A stretch of 64,000 bases of DNA from Winogradskyella sp. MH6 (GCF_022810765.1 NZ_CP094494.1:1426001-1490000), one strand, 5' to 3'; shown: positions 42,978 to 52,399, counted from the stretch's first letter. Made by a program: numbers and translations. Notes: generated from the letters alone by a model not told the origin.

Positions 42978-44351
42978 ATGACACAAAAGGAACTTCAACA
43001 TTTGTATTGGCGTGCTGGTTTTGGCTGGTATCCAACAAATTACAATGGTTTTACTAAAGATAGAAAGCAAGTTGTCAATGCACTTTTTGAAGATTCCCAA
43101 AGTATCACACCAATTGAATTAGACTTTTCTTATCTCGAAGGTGTTGACCCAAATGACCTTAAAAAGTTTCCGTCTTTGGCAAAGGGGATTCAAGAAAAAA
43201 GTCAAAAAAGGATTTTAGAACTCAATTATGCATGGGTAAAACGCTTGATTTTTCCTAACGAATTGTTGCGAGAACGAATGACCTTGTTTTGGGCCAATCA
43301 CTTTGTATGTAGAGATAGGCATCCACTGCATATGCAGAAATATAACAACACACTTCGTTATTATGCGCTAGGTGATTTTAGAGAATTTACAAAGGCAATT
43401 TCTAAAGAAGTTGCAATGCTAAAATATCTAAATGGTAAGCAAAATAGAAAACGAAAACCTAATGAAAATTTTGCTAGAGAGTTGATGGAGTTGTTTACCT
43501 TGGGAGAAGGTCATTATACAGAAAAGGATGTTAAGGAAAGTGCAAGAGCATTTACGGGTTATAGTCATAACTTTAAAGGTGAATTTATTTTCAGAAAGCT
43601 TCAACACGATTATGGATTTAAAACCTTTTTGGGTAAGACAGCTCGTTTTGATGGAGATGATATTATAGATGAAATACTTTCTAATAAACAATGTGCTCGG
43701 TTTATCTGTAGCAAGGTGTATCGTTATTTTGTAAATCCAAAGCCAAACAAAACGCATATCGAAGCTATGACTAATGTGTTTTTTAAAGATTATAATATTG
43801 AAAATCTCATGCGTTTTGTATTTATGTCTGATTGGTTTTATGCTGAAGAAAATATTGGTAGTAAAATAAAGTCACCGATTGAATTTTTAGTGGGTATTGC
43901 AAACACGGTTCCTGTTAAATTTGAAAGAGATAAGGACTTATTGGTAATTCAAAGATTATTGGGGCAAATGTTGTTAGATCCACCTAATGTTGCAGGTTGG
44001 AAAGGTGATAAAGCATGGATTGATGCCAATACAATTATGATACGTTTAAAATTGCCTTCAGTTCTTCTGAATAATGCACTCATTTCATTAAAAGAATATG
44101 GAGACTTCAACGATAAATTCCGGGAGGAATACTTTAAACGAAGTAAAGATAAGTTGCCTTTTAAAACCTTGCCAGATTGGGATGCTTTTTTAAAAAACTT
44201 CAAGACTATTGAGACTAAAAATCTTTCAGAAGTCCTTATTCAAGGACAAATAAATAAAGGTACTGCTGAATATTTGAAAACTTTAAGCAAGGCTTCAAAG
44301 CGCGATTATTGCATTCAACTAATGTCCTTACCAGAATATCAAATGTGTTAG
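42978..44351 (+). CDS. DUF1800 family protein
   Basis: 457 residues of a DUF1800 protein: LYWRAGFGWYP at the N-terminus, RMTLFWANHFVCRD, the long central NENFARELMELFTLGEGHYT and the C-terminal LLLDPPNVAGWKGDKAWID are characteristic. DUF1800 genes are nearly always paired with a DUF1501 gene, as here (two bases between stop and next ATG). Reaction and partner are unknown; the family has been linked to extracellular or periplasmic processes. No signal peptide is visible, although its partner has one. Confidence 0.9.
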   Translation: MTQKELQHLYWRAGFGWYPTNYNGFTKDRKQVVNALFEDSQSITPIELDFSYLEGVDPNDLKKFPSLAKGIQEKSQKRILELNYAWVKRLIFPNELLRERMTLFWANHFVCRDRHPLHMQKYNNTLRYYALGDFREFTKAISKEVAMLKYLNGKQNRKRKPNENFARELMELFTLGEGHYTEKDVKESARAFTGYSHNFKGEFIFRKLQHDYGFKTFLGKTARFDGDDIIDEILSNKQCARFICSKVYRYFVNPKPNKTHIEAMTNVFFKDYNIENLMRFVFMSDWFYAEENIGSKIKSPIEFLVGIANTVPVKFERDKDLLVIQRLLGQMLLDPPNVAGWKGDKAWIDANTIMIRLKLPSVLLNNALISLKEYGDFNDKFREEYFKRSKDKLPFKTLPDWDAFLKNFKTIETKNLSEVLIQGQINKGTAEYLKTLSKASKRDYCIQLMSLPEYQMC

Positions 44352-44353
44352 TT

Positions 44354-45541
44354 ATGGATAGACGAAAATTTTTAAAAGATTCTGCATTGGCGAGTAGTTT
44401 GTTGTTTGTGCCAAGTTTCCTCAAAGCGTTTGAGTCTGTTGATGCTACACGTTTGGGTTATAAGAGATTGGTGGTTGTTCAACTTGCGGGTGGAAATGAT
44501 GGCTTAAATACCATAATTCCATATAACAATGATATTTATTACAACTCCAGACCACGTTTGGCGATTACTAAAGACATTATTAAAATGACGGATGATTTAG
44601 GATTTCATTCAAGTTTAGCGCCTTTACGCTCATTATTTGATAATGGTGAGCTTTCAATTTTAAATAATGTAGGTTACCCAAATCCTGTACGTTCTCATTT
44701 TAGATCTATGGACATTTGGCAAACAGCAAGTGATTCAAATCAATATTTGCAAAGTGGTTGGTTGGGTCGTTATATGGATATGTATGGTAATAAACCCTAT
44801 AATGCCATTGAGATGGATGAACAGTTAAGTTTAGCAATGAAGGGTGAGCATTTTAACGGTATTGCAACTAACGATTACAAAGTTTTATACAGAACTGCTA
44901 AGGATCCATTTTTTGAGAGTGTACATAATCATTACAATGATGCACATTTAAATGAACATAATTTAGGCTACCTCTATCAAACTATGATAGAGGCAAAGTC
45001 TTCGGCAAAGTACATTTATGAAAATACGAAAGTGAAATTATCTCAACAAGACTATCCAAAAAATGCGCTTGCTAAACAATTGAAAAATGTTGCACAGTTT
45101 ATCAACTCTAATATAGATACAAAGGTGTTTTATACTTCTCTTGGTGGATTTGACACGCATGCCAATCAACAAGATAAGCAAGCTAGGTTATTATCTCAGT
45201 ATGCAGAAAGTATTTCATCCTTTGTGAAGGATTTAAAGCAAAACGGAACCTTTAAAGACTCCTTGATTTTAACGTTTTCAGAATTCGGTAGACGTGTAAA
45301 ACAGAACGCTGCAAATGGTACTGATCATGGTGCTGCTAACAACGTTTTTGTTATAGGCAAAAATCTTAAGCAAGCAGGTTTCTATAATAATCTGGCTAGC
45401 CTTAAAGACTTAGATAGCAACGGAGATTTAAAATATGAAATTGATTTTAGAACTGTTTATGCTACTATCTTGAGCAAATGGTTGAATGCTAATGATGAGG
45501 TTGTTTTAAATCAAAATTTTAAGAAACTTAGCTTTATCTAA
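44354..45541 (+). CDS. DUF1501 family protein with Tat signal
   Basis: 395 residues starting MDRRKFLKDSALASSLLF, a clear twin-arginine (RRKFLK) signal; the alternative start at 44309 lies within the DUF1800 gene. The body matches DUF1501, a distant alkaline-phosphatase/sulfatase-fold family: VVVQLAGGNDGLNTIIPYNN, LGFHSSLAPLRSLFDNGELS, RSHFRSMDIWQTA, the metal-site-like GGFDTHANQ and the late NGTDHGAAN. Folding in the cytoplasm before Tat export suggests a bound metal (inference). Co-transcribed with DUF1800. Confidence 0.9.
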   Translation: MDRRKFLKDSALASSLLFVPSFLKAFESVDATRLGYKRLVVVQLAGGNDGLNTIIPYNNDIYYNSRPRLAITKDIIKMTDDLGFHSSLAPLRSLFDNGELSILNNVGYPNPVRSHFRSMDIWQTASDSNQYLQSGWLGRYMDMYGNKPYNAIEMDEQLSLAMKGEHFNGIATNDYKVLYRTAKDPFFESVHNHYNDAHLNEHNLGYLYQTMIEAKSSAKYIYENTKVKLSQQDYPKNALAKQLKNVAQFINSNIDTKVFYTSLGGFDTHANQQDKQARLLSQYAESISSFVKDLKQNGTFKDSLILTFSEFGRRVKQNAANGTDHGAANNVFVIGKNLKQAGFYNNLASLKDLDSNGDLKYEIDFRTVYATILSKWLNANDEVVLNQNFKKLSFI

Positions 45542-45586
45542 AATATAAACTATCATTTTTTTGTAACTTTAAAAGAAAAGCAAAAA

Positions 45587-45961
45587 ATGATGAAGAAAAT
45601 AGTTTTATTACTAGTGTTAACTATGGTAATTTCTTGCAGTTCTGATGATACGAATCCACAAAACTGTACTGATGTTTATATTTTTGGGCTAAATGTTACC
45701 ATAAAAGATGTTAATACCCAAACCATACTAACCGAAGGTATAACAGTTACAGCAAAGGATGGAGCGTACGAAGAACAACTTTTAAGGATTGAAGATTCAG
45801 ATTATTTTTTAGGTGCTGGTGAGCGAGAAGGCTCTTATATTATTGAGGTAACATCTAATAATTACCAAACTTTGACATCAAATCCAATCTTGGTTGAAAG
45901 AACAGAAGATGACTGCCATGTTATTACACAGGTTTTAGAATTTCAATTAATACCAAATTAA
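45587..45961 (+). CDS. Small lipoprotein of unknown function
   Basis: 124 residues with a lipoprotein signal (MMKKIVLLLVLTMVISCSSD, lipidated C17). The mature part looks like a single beta-sandwich of the carboxypeptidase-regulatory type (VTIKDVNTQTILTEGITVTA, YIIEVTSNNYQTL), with two more Cys (residues 26 and 110) that may pair. It follows the DUF1501 gene by 45 bases. Small proteins of this kind are common in Flavobacteria; no function can be given. Confidence 0.7.
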   Translation: MMKKIVLLLVLTMVISCSSDDTNPQNCTDVYIFGLNVTIKDVNTQTILTEGITVTAKDGAYEEQLLRIEDSDYFLGAGEREGSYIIEVTSNNYQTLTSNPILVERTEDDCHVITQVLEFQLIPN

Positions 45962-46174
45962 AACAATAAACCTTGTCTCAGATTTAGCTTTAAAAGCCTA
46001 CCGAAACAAGGTTATATAATTGATTAATAGCATATCAAAGATGCGTATTATATCTTTTTGTTTTCTAAATTTTTGATGAATGGTAGAAAAAAATGTATAA
46101 TCTGCATTTACTTTGATTGAGATTCGACGAGATGCAGAAAATAAGGATAAAATAATATAAAAATCCGACTAAAA

Positions 46175-47308
46175 TTAATTGTACTTCACCTTTCTCAAAA
46201 TTCTAATGGTTTCTTTATAAGACTGGTATAGGTCTAAACTATAATTTTTAATGTAGGGTTTTGCATATTCTAGTTTTGGTAATGCATCTTCAAATCCGTT
46301 GAGATAGCAAATTAAATAACTCGCTGCTAAATTATTTAAATCTGGAATTTGATGGCTTGCAATGGTAACACCTTTTTCGAGTTTTTCGAGTATTGTGTTA
46401 TTCGTATTATAGATATGATATAGAACCTTTTTGTCAAATTGAGGAGGTTCAAAAATTAAATTAGCTTCAATGGAATAATTGGCGTTATTATCGAAATGAA
46501 TAATCTTTTCTTCGAGCTTATAATATTTATAAGATTTTTGAAGCCCTAGTCTTACGTATTCTACAATTTTAAAAGAATCTTCATTATAAAAAATAGCAAC
46601 TTCATCTAAAGCTGAATAGAATAAACGCACCTGTTCGTTAATCATTTCTATATCTACTCTAGAATAAAAAACTTCGTCCTTAACATGCTTTTTTTGTCCA
46701 GACCAACAAAGGACAAAATACTCCTTAAAGACTTTGTATTGTGGATTAAAATCCTGGCGCTTATTCATAAAATCGAATACACCATTTAGTGTTAGCTCAA
46801 TGTTGTTTTGTGCGTGGTTTTCAATAGCAGCAACAATCTTAGAGTTAACATCTTTAATTTCAATATCAAACACTTTTGGCATACTCATGCTACCATCTCT
46901 AAAAAACACTGAGCCTCCGTAATATTTCCAGATATTCTTTCTTAACGAAGTAATTTTATCAATTGGTCTAATGGTTACTAAGCCAACAACTTTGTCGTCT
47001 GGTAAATGTGGAAAGGGAATGTTCTCGTATTGTACTATTGGCGGATTGGTGAGGTAGGCGTTGATGAGATTCTGAATTTTACTATCATCAAAAAAATCGG
47101 TGCCTACAATTTTGTTGTCTTCATCTTCAACACCAATAACTATGTAAGAGTTGTTTTTAGGATTGCTGTTGGAAAGCGCGCAAATGTGCTTTAAAAATTT
47201 TGCTTTTCCTTCTTTGTGGCTAATATCAACTTTTCGCTTTTTGTCATAAAAACTATTCTCATCGTTGTGAGCCAGTAGATTTTTTATGAGTAGGCGTTTG
47301 TTAATCAT
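46175..47308 (-). CDS. AlbA_2 (Schlafen-type) domain ATP-binding protein
   Basis: 377 residues. Residues about 25-130 match the AlbA_2 domain: EGKAKFLKHICALSNSNPKN, SYIVIGVEDEDNKIVGTDFF, then VGLVTIRPID. AlbA_2 proteins bind nucleic acid or nucleotides and are often labelled ATP-binding or transcriptional regulator. The remaining 240 residues (LTLNGVFDFMNKRQDFNPQY onward) are not a family I recognise, and there is no helix-turn-helix. It is last in a minus-strand run with HD-hydrolase, SDR and aldo/keto reductase genes; a degenerate hairpin (47312-47332) lies just before the ATG. Confidence 0.72.
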   Translation of the reverse strand: MINKRLLIKNLLAHNDENSFYDKKRKVDISHKEGKAKFLKHICALSNSNPKNNSYIVIGVEDEDNKIVGTDFFDDSKIQNLINAYLTNPPIVQYENIPFPHLPDDKVVGLVTIRPIDKITSLRKNIWKYYGGSVFFRDGSMSMPKVFDIEIKDVNSKIVAAIENHAQNNIELTLNGVFDFMNKRQDFNPQYKVFKEYFVLCWSGQKKHVKDEVFYSRVDIEMINEQVRLFYSALDEVAIFYNEDSFKIVEYVRLGLQKSYKYYKLEEKIIHFDNNANYSIEANLIFEPPQFDKKVLYHIYNTNNTILEKLEKGVTIASHQIPDLNNLAASYLICYLNGFEDALPKLEYAKPYIKNYSLDLYQSYKETIRILRKVKYN

Positions 47309-47311
47309 AAC

Positions 47312-47332
47312 ATTTCCTGAGAAAGCAGGAAT
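47312..47332. repeat. Short hairpin, degenerate third copy of ATTCCTGC/GCAGGAAT
   Basis: ATTTCCTG with GCAGGAAT, one base added in the left arm relative to 203-222 and 34356-34375. It lies between the AlbA_2 and HD-hydrolase genes. Confidence 0.5.
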
Positions 47333-47340
47333 CTCAATAT

Positions 47341-47970
47341 TTATAGTAGTTCTAATTCTTTTTTTAGATTTTCTCTAGCACGATTTTCATGAGTAACCTG
47401 ATAAGCTTCTGTGAAATATAACGTTTCTCGTTCTAAAAAATGTTGAAGCACTTTTTTTCTTCCTGGTTTATACATAAAATCCGGATAAATCATATACTCT
47501 CTTCTAATTTGAGTTGTATATTCTTTATAGATTTCCCAATCTGCTCCAAGAATAGATAAATCAAAATCTAGAAGATAAGCATTGTCTATATTTTTATCTA
47601 AAATAAGAAAATGCTTTTTTGTAGAAAGTATTAAGTTTTGAATGTTTTTAAGTCGATTTCCTTCAAAATTTAGTGATTTTAGACTTTTATTGGCAAAAAG
47701 TGCACTTTTTTCTTCGTTGTCTTTTTTTGTTGATTTATAAATAATGTCATGATACCAAATGGCAAAAAGTAAAGCGTCAAAATCTACAATTTTATCTTCA
47801 AAGCTTTTTGCTTGGAGGAGCATATTTTGAACATGTGTAAGCGTATGATAATACCTATTCTTTTCAGAGTAATGTTTCGAAATCTCTAACCAAAGAGAAT
47901 TTATTAAAAAATCATCTTTAGTGTATTGAGAGGCTAAACTAAACCATTGAGATTTAATATCTGATTTCAT
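47341..47970 (-). CDS. HD-superfamily predicted metal-dependent phosphohydrolase
   Basis: 209 residues from the ATG at 47970, which overlaps the SDR stop by one base (TAATG). The longer frame from 48012 runs inside the SDR gene. The HD motif is split as YYHTLTHVQNML (first His) and FAIWYHDIIYKSTKKDNEEK (His-Asp), with a later Asp in LLDFDLSILG. This is the pattern of COG4339, small predicted phosphohydrolases of unknown substrate. Its translational coupling to an oxidoreductase gene suggests co-regulation, but I cannot name a pathway. Confidence 0.8.
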   Translation of the reverse strand: MKSDIKSQWFSLASQYTKDDFLINSLWLEISKHYSEKNRYYHTLTHVQNMLLQAKSFEDKIVDFDALLFAIWYHDIIYKSTKKDNEEKSALFANKSLKSLNFEGNRLKNIQNLILSTKKHFLILDKNIDNAYLLDFDLSILGADWEIYKEYTTQIRREYMIYPDFMYKPGRKKVLQHFLERETLYFTEAYQVTHENRARENLKKELELL

Positions 47971-48719
47971 TAGTCTTTCTTCACAATGGTAGAGCTCGCT
48001 TGTGCAGTACAAAACATTAAGACATCAGCAATGTTTACATGGGCAGGTCTGGATACAGCAAAGTAAATGACTTCTGCCACATCTTCAGGCTGTAAAGCTT
48101 TGTAGCCTTTATAAACATTATCAGCTTGGCTTCCTCCTTTAAATCGTACTTGTGAAAATTCGGTTTCTACTAAACCAGGATTTACTGCAGAAACTTTTAT
48201 TCCGAAAGGATTAAGATCTATACGCATACCTTCTGTTATTGCCAAGACTGCATGTTTGCTACCGCAGTATACATTGCCATTTGGATAAACTTCTTTTCCT
48301 GCTGATGAGCCAATGTTGATGATGTGTCCTGATTGACGCTCTGTCATTCCGGGAATTATGGCTTTGCTAACATATAGCAAGCCTTTTACGTTAATATCCA
48401 TCATGGCATCCCAATCGTCAAGACTGCCATCTTGTATTGGATCTAATCCGTGAGCGTTTCCAGCGTTGTTAATTAAGATATCAATATTTTGAAATTTTGG
48501 AGGTAACGAAGCAATAGCTTCAAACGTTTTTTCCTTATCGCGCACGTCAAAATTTAAGGTATGGACATCCGTTTGTTTAGATAAGGCTTTTTCGATACTA
48601 TCTAATCGTTGTTGTCTGCGCCCACATAGCACTAAGTTAATACCATGTTTTGCAAATTCATGAGCAGTAGCTCTACCAATACCACTTGTGGCACCTGTTA
48701 TTAATGCTGTTTTTTTCAT
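47970..48719 (-). CDS. Short-chain dehydrogenase/reductase (SDR)
   Basis: 249 residues with a classical SDR layout: NAD(P)-binding ITGATSGIGRATAHE at the N-terminus, CGRRQQRLDSIEKAL where an Arg favours NADP, NNAG (ILINNAGNAHG), catalytic Ser and Tyr-x-x-x-Lys (NIGSSAGKEVYPNGNVYCGSK) and the PG motif after them. It resembles YdfG-type serine/3-hydroxy-acid dehydrogenases. Two bases separate it from the aldo/keto reductase gene, so both reductases are co-transcribed. Substrate not deducible. Confidence 0.92.
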   Translation of the reverse strand: MKKTALITGATSGIGRATAHEFAKHGINLVLCGRRQQRLDSIEKALSKQTDVHTLNFDVRDKEKTFEAIASLPPKFQNIDILINNAGNAHGLDPIQDGSLDDWDAMMDINVKGLLYVSKAIIPGMTERQSGHIINIGSSAGKEVYPNGNVYCGSKHAVLAITEGMRIDLNPFGIKVSAVNPGLVETEFSQVRFKGGSQADNVYKGYKALQPEDVAEVIYFAVSRPAHVNIADVLMFCTAQASSTIVKKD

Positions 48720-48721
48720 AA

Positions 48722-49585
48722 TTAAGGGACTTTATTACCTTGGCTTGCTACTAATATTAAAAACCAATCTTCTACTTCTAGATTAATTTTAGAGGCTTCA
48801 ACGGCTTGCTTTAGTCTTGTTTTATTGGTTGTGCCAACTACAGGATGAATGCCAGCAGGATGTCTCATAATCCACGCTAATAATAGCTGGTCTTCAGTGG
48901 CATTGTATTTATCCATCAATTCACCAAGTTGCTTGTGAATACGTCTGGTTTGTTCGTTATCTTCTTTAAAAACTAAGCCTAATGGAGACCAAGCCATAGG
49001 CTTAATACCACATGTCTTTAAATAATCTAATGTGCCATCGTGCATTGAAGAATGTTGTGTAAGCGAAAATTCAATTTGGTTAACGTCAATATCCATTCGT
49101 AAGCCAATCATTTCCATTTGAGATGGTGTAAAATTAGAAACACCAAAATCTCTAATTTTTCCATCTTTTTTTAAGATGGTAATAGCTTCTGCTATTTCTT
49201 CAGCAACCATTAAAGGACTAGGTCTATGTAGCAAGAGTAAGTCTAAATAGTCTGTTTCAAGATTTTTTAAAGATTCTTCAACGGACCAAATGATATACTC
49301 TTTAGAGTAATCGTAATGTTTAACCTTATTATTTCTGTTTTCTGATAAATATTGAATACCACATTTTGAGATTAACTGAATATTTTCACGGTTAATACCA
49401 GAGTCGGTAAATGCTTTTCCAAAATCAGCTTCTGTGGTGTAGCCACCATAAATATCAGCATGATCAAAAGTTGTAATGTTGTTAGAAAGGCAATGGTGCA
49501 TTAAGTCTGCCATTTCTTTTTTTGAGAGTTGTTTGCCCCAACTTCCCCAGGTCATTGTACCTGCAATTAATCGAGAATAGTTCAC
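48722..49585 (-). CDS. Aldo/keto reductase (YdhF-like)
   Basis: 287 residues. The catalytic tetrad is recognisable: Asp and Tyr in FDHADIYGGYTTEA, Lys in QLISKCGIQ and His in LLLLHRPSPLM. The opening YSRLIAGTMTWGSWGKQL and the late GIHPVVGTTNKTRLKQAV (nucleotide-binding) are typical of the YdhF group. First gene of a four-gene minus-strand run (AKR, SDR, HD, AlbA_2). The reductase pair suggests detoxification or sugar/aldehyde metabolism, without further evidence. Confidence 0.9.
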   Translation of the reverse strand: MNYSRLIAGTMTWGSWGKQLSKKEMADLMHHCLSNNITTFDHADIYGGYTTEADFGKAFTDSGINRENIQLISKCGIQYLSENRNNKVKHYDYSKEYIIWSVEESLKNLETDYLDLLLLHRPSPLMVAEEIAEAITILKKDGKIRDFGVSNFTPSQMEMIGLRMDIDVNQIEFSLTQHSSMHDGTLDYLKTCGIKPMAWSPLGLVFKEDNEQTRRIHKQLGELMDKYNATEDQLLLAWIMRHPAGIHPVVGTTNKTRLKQAVEASKINLEVEDWFLILVASQGNKVP

Positions 49586-49689
49586 TTTTTTTTCAGGTTA
49601 TATAGATTTTTTTGCAATTGGTGTATAAAAATACTGAAAACATACAGATTAAGAGTATCCTTGGGCATTAATTATTCCATACCCAAATC

Positions 49690-50250
49690 ATGAAACAGTT
49701 GCGTTTTATTAAACGATTATTTTTCCTTTTATTAGCGATAACTATTACGAGTTGTACAAAAGATGATATAAAAACTGATGATGGTACAACACAGATTACG
49801 GTAAAGCTTAAAAGTTCTAACCAGTCTTCAAGTAAGGTATATTTAGATATTCAAGATGTTCAGATTAGAACAGGTGAAAATCCCAATATCACGAGCTCAT
49901 GGGTGAGTTTAAATACAATCAATCAAGGAGTTTTTAATGTGTCGGATCTTGAAGAGGATAATAAACTTTTGTTGGTTGATGATTTTGAAATTGAAGCTAC
50001 CTATGTTTATGAAATCAGATTGGTGCTAAGTGATAACAATTTTATGGATATTAACCATGTGCTACATAGTTTGAATTTAGGAAATGGAAAGCCCTCAAAC
50101 TTAATTGAAACACAGCTCAATTCTAAAAGACGATATGATATGGTCGTGGATATGGATTTAGATAAGTCGATTTCATATGATGAAGATGAAAATATGATGG
50201 TTTTAACTCCAAAATTGTATACGGCAATACGACAATTGAATATTAATTAG
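49690..50250 (+). CDS. DUF4382-domain lipoprotein, first paralogue
   Basis: 186 residues with a lipoprotein signal ending AITITSC (C22). The body matches the DUF4382 family: KVYLDIQDVQIRTGENPN, FNVSDLEEDNKLLLVDDFEI, YEIRLVLSDNNF and MVVDMDLDKSISYDEDENMM parallel the next gene almost block for block. Both are predicted envelope lipoproteins without known function. No helix or catalytic motif. It precedes its paralogue by about 110 bases. Confidence 0.8.
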   Translation: MKQLRFIKRLFFLLLAITITSCTKDDIKTDDGTTQITVKLKSSNQSSSKVYLDIQDVQIRTGENPNITSSWVSLNTINQGVFNVSDLEEDNKLLLVDDFEIEATYVYEIRLVLSDNNFMDINHVLHSLNLGNGKPSNLIETQLNSKRRYDMVVDMDLDKSISYDEDENMMVLTPKLYTAIRQLNIN

Positions 50251-50358
50251 CACCTAGTAGATGTTGTAATCTTATCTCATTTATCTAAAAGCCTTTGTAT
50301 ATTTAACATCTAAACATGTGGTTTGAACGTACATACTTTAGTAACCAAAACACAAATT

Positions 50359-51174
50359 ATGAAAATTTTAAAGCAACTAATCGCTATATTCTTAGTGCTA
50401 TTTGCATTTTCCTGTAACAATTCTGATGATTCAAACAACACTGCTTCACCTACACTTTCTGTAAAATTAGTAGATGATGCAGGTGATTATGAGCATGTGT
50501 ATGTTGAGGTAATTGACGTTAAGGTAAAGTATGATAGTAATGATTTTAATGAAGATGATGATGTAAACGGCTGGCAATCGGTAGGAGTTATTTCACCAGG
50601 TATATATGATTTACTTGAACTGACAGGAGGTGTTAGTCTGCAGCTAGTAGATAACGAGGAGATTGAAGAAGGTACAATCAAACAAATTCGTTTAATTCTT
50701 GGAGATGAGAACAGTGTGGTTTTAGAAGGAGAAACAGAGCCTAGGCCATTAAATACACCTAGTGCTCAACAATCAGGTCTAAAAATTATGGTCAATCAAG
50801 AAATAATTAATGGATTTAATTATGATTTTATTCTAGATTTTGATGTAGATGAATCTATTGTAATGGCCGGAAACTCGGGTAATATTAACTTAAAACCCGT
50901 TTTAAGAGCAAGCTTAGAAATAAACTCTGGTAGTATATATGGAAGTGTCTCACCAAATGATATACCAGTAGAAGTAGAGGCAACAAACGGTATTATTACG
51001 GCTTCAACTTTTGTAGATGCCTCAGGTAATTTTGAAATTCTTGGTTTACCAAGTGGTATTTATACCGTTACTGTTACTCCAGATGATGACACCATGCTTA
51101 ACCCTGTTGTTATAGATAATGTAGAGGTAATAGTTGGTCAAGCCACTAATTTAAATACCATAATTTTAGAGTAG
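50359..51174 (+). CDS. DUF4382-domain lipoprotein, second paralogue with C-terminal regulatory-like domain
   Basis: 271 residues from the ATG at 50359 (MKILKQLIAIFLVLFAFSC, lipidated C19); the TTG start at 50323 is rejected because it would bury the signal. Residues 30-190 are DUF4382 (LVDDAGDYEHVYVEVIDVKV, IKQIRLILGDENSVVLEGE, YDFILDFDVDESIVMAG). Residues about 195-271 add a carboxypeptidase-regulatory-like beta-sandwich (SIYGSVSPNDIPVEVEATNG, GNFEILGLPSGIYTVTVTP) that the first paralogue lacks. A strong terminator follows. Confidence 0.85.
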   Translation: MKILKQLIAIFLVLFAFSCNNSDDSNNTASPTLSVKLVDDAGDYEHVYVEVIDVKVKYDSNDFNEDDDVNGWQSVGVISPGIYDLLELTGGVSLQLVDNEEIEEGTIKQIRLILGDENSVVLEGETEPRPLNTPSAQQSGLKIMVNQEIINGFNYDFILDFDVDESIVMAGNSGNINLKPVLRASLEINSGSIYGSVSPNDIPVEVEATNGIITASTFVDASGNFEILGLPSGIYTVTVTPDDDTMLNPVVIDNVEVIVGQATNLNTIILE

Positions 51175-51194
51175 ATAGCAACTTATTAAAACAT

Positions 51195-51231
51195 AAAAGC
51201 GCGATATTGTTACGATATCGCGCTTTTTTTT
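51195..51231 (+). terminator. Strong Rho-independent terminator after the DUF4382 pair
   Basis: AAAAGCGCGATAT (51195-51207) pairs perfectly with ATATCGCGCTTTT (51215-51227), 7-base loop, eight T residues on the plus strand. Confidence 0.9.
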
Positions 51232-51322
51232 AACCAATTGTTAACAGCAACTACCGAATAATTTTAACACTTTGCATCTCTGAATAAATCACTAAAATAG
51301 TTTGCCCTTAAACTAATTAAAT

Positions 51323-52324
51323 ATGGAAGAAACGAGTACAGTTGACATTAAGTCAATTAATGAAAAGATTGAAAAAGAAAGTGCATTTGTAGACTTACTA
51401 ACCCTAGAAATGAATAAGGTTATTGTTGGTCAAAAACATATGGTAGAACGCTTGTTAATTGGTCTACTAGGTCAAGGACATATTCTTTTAGAGGGTGTTC
51501 CTGGTTTAGCAAAAACATTAGCCATAAATACCTTATCTAAGGCTATTGATGCAAGTTTTAGTAGAATACAGTTTACGCCAGATTTATTACCAGCAGATGT
51601 AGTAGGTACTTTAATTTACAATATAAAAGAGAATGATTTCTCTATTAAAAAAGGACCAATCTTTGCAAATTTTGTATTAGCGGATGAGATTAACAGAGCG
51701 CCTGCTAAAGTACAATCTGCCTTGTTAGAGGCTATGCAAGAAAAACAGGTAACTATTGGTGATGAGACGTTTACTTTAGATAAACCATTTTTAGTAATGG
51801 CAACTCAAAACCCAGTTGAGCAAGAAGGAACATATCCGTTACCAGAAGCTCAGGTAGATCGTTTTATGCTGAAAACAGTAATTGATTATCCAAAGCTAGA
51901 CGAAGAGCAACTTATCGTTAGAGCGAACCTTAAAGGTTCTTTTGATAAAGTAAACCCAGTAGTTTCCATCAAACAAATCTTAAGTGCCCAAGAAGCAGTT
52001 AGAGAAGTTTATATGGACGAGAAGATTGAAAAATATATTCTAGATATCATCTTCGCAACACGTTATCCTGAAAAGTACAGACTTGAGGATATAAAACCTT
52101 TAATCTCTTTTGGTGCCTCTCCTCGTGGTAGTATCAATTTAGCAACTGCAGCAAAATGTTATGCATTTATAAAGCGAAGAGGTTATGTGATTCCAGAAGA
52201 TGTAAGAGCTGTAGTGCACGATGTGTTACGTCACAGAATAGGAATTACTTACGAAGCCGAAGCAGAAAATGTAACTTCAGAAGACATCATTAACAAGATT
52301 GTTAATGAGATAGAAGTGCCTTAA
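51323..52324 (+). CDS. MoxR-family AAA+ ATPase
   Basis: 333 residues. Walker A is GVPGLAKT (58-65), Walker B FVLADE (D121, E122), sensor-1 MATQNPVEQEGTYPLPEAQV. MoxR ATPases act as chaperones for von Willebrand factor A (VWA) proteins or other complexes; here the next seven genes form a complete Bat operon with two VWA proteins, a standard Bacteroidota arrangement. First gene of the operon. No signal peptide, so it is cytoplasmic. Confidence 0.95.
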   Translation: MEETSTVDIKSINEKIEKESAFVDLLTLEMNKVIVGQKHMVERLLIGLLGQGHILLEGVPGLAKTLAINTLSKAIDASFSRIQFTPDLLPADVVGTLIYNIKENDFSIKKGPIFANFVLADEINRAPAKVQSALLEAMQEKQVTIGDETFTLDKPFLVMATQNPVEQEGTYPLPEAQVDRFMLKTVIDYPKLDEEQLIVRANLKGSFDKVNPVVSIKQILSAQEAVREVYMDEKIEKYILDIIFATRYPEKYRLEDIKPLISFGASPRGSINLATAAKCYAFIKRRGYVIPEDVRAVVHDVLRHRIGITYEAEAENVTSEDIINKIVNEIEVP

Positions 52325-52399
52325 GATTTTAGATTTAAGAATGACGAATGATGATTTCTAAAATCGCAAATCAACAATCTTCAATCGAAAATTGAAAAA

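Noticed and set aside
44309..44353. Longer DUF1501 start
   Set aside because: It is inside the DUF1800 gene and would hide the Tat signal.
45969..46013. Terminator after the small lipoprotein gene (AACCTTGT/ACAAGGTT)
   Set aside because: The arms are 8 bp apart by about 29 bases and no U tract follows; too weak to call.
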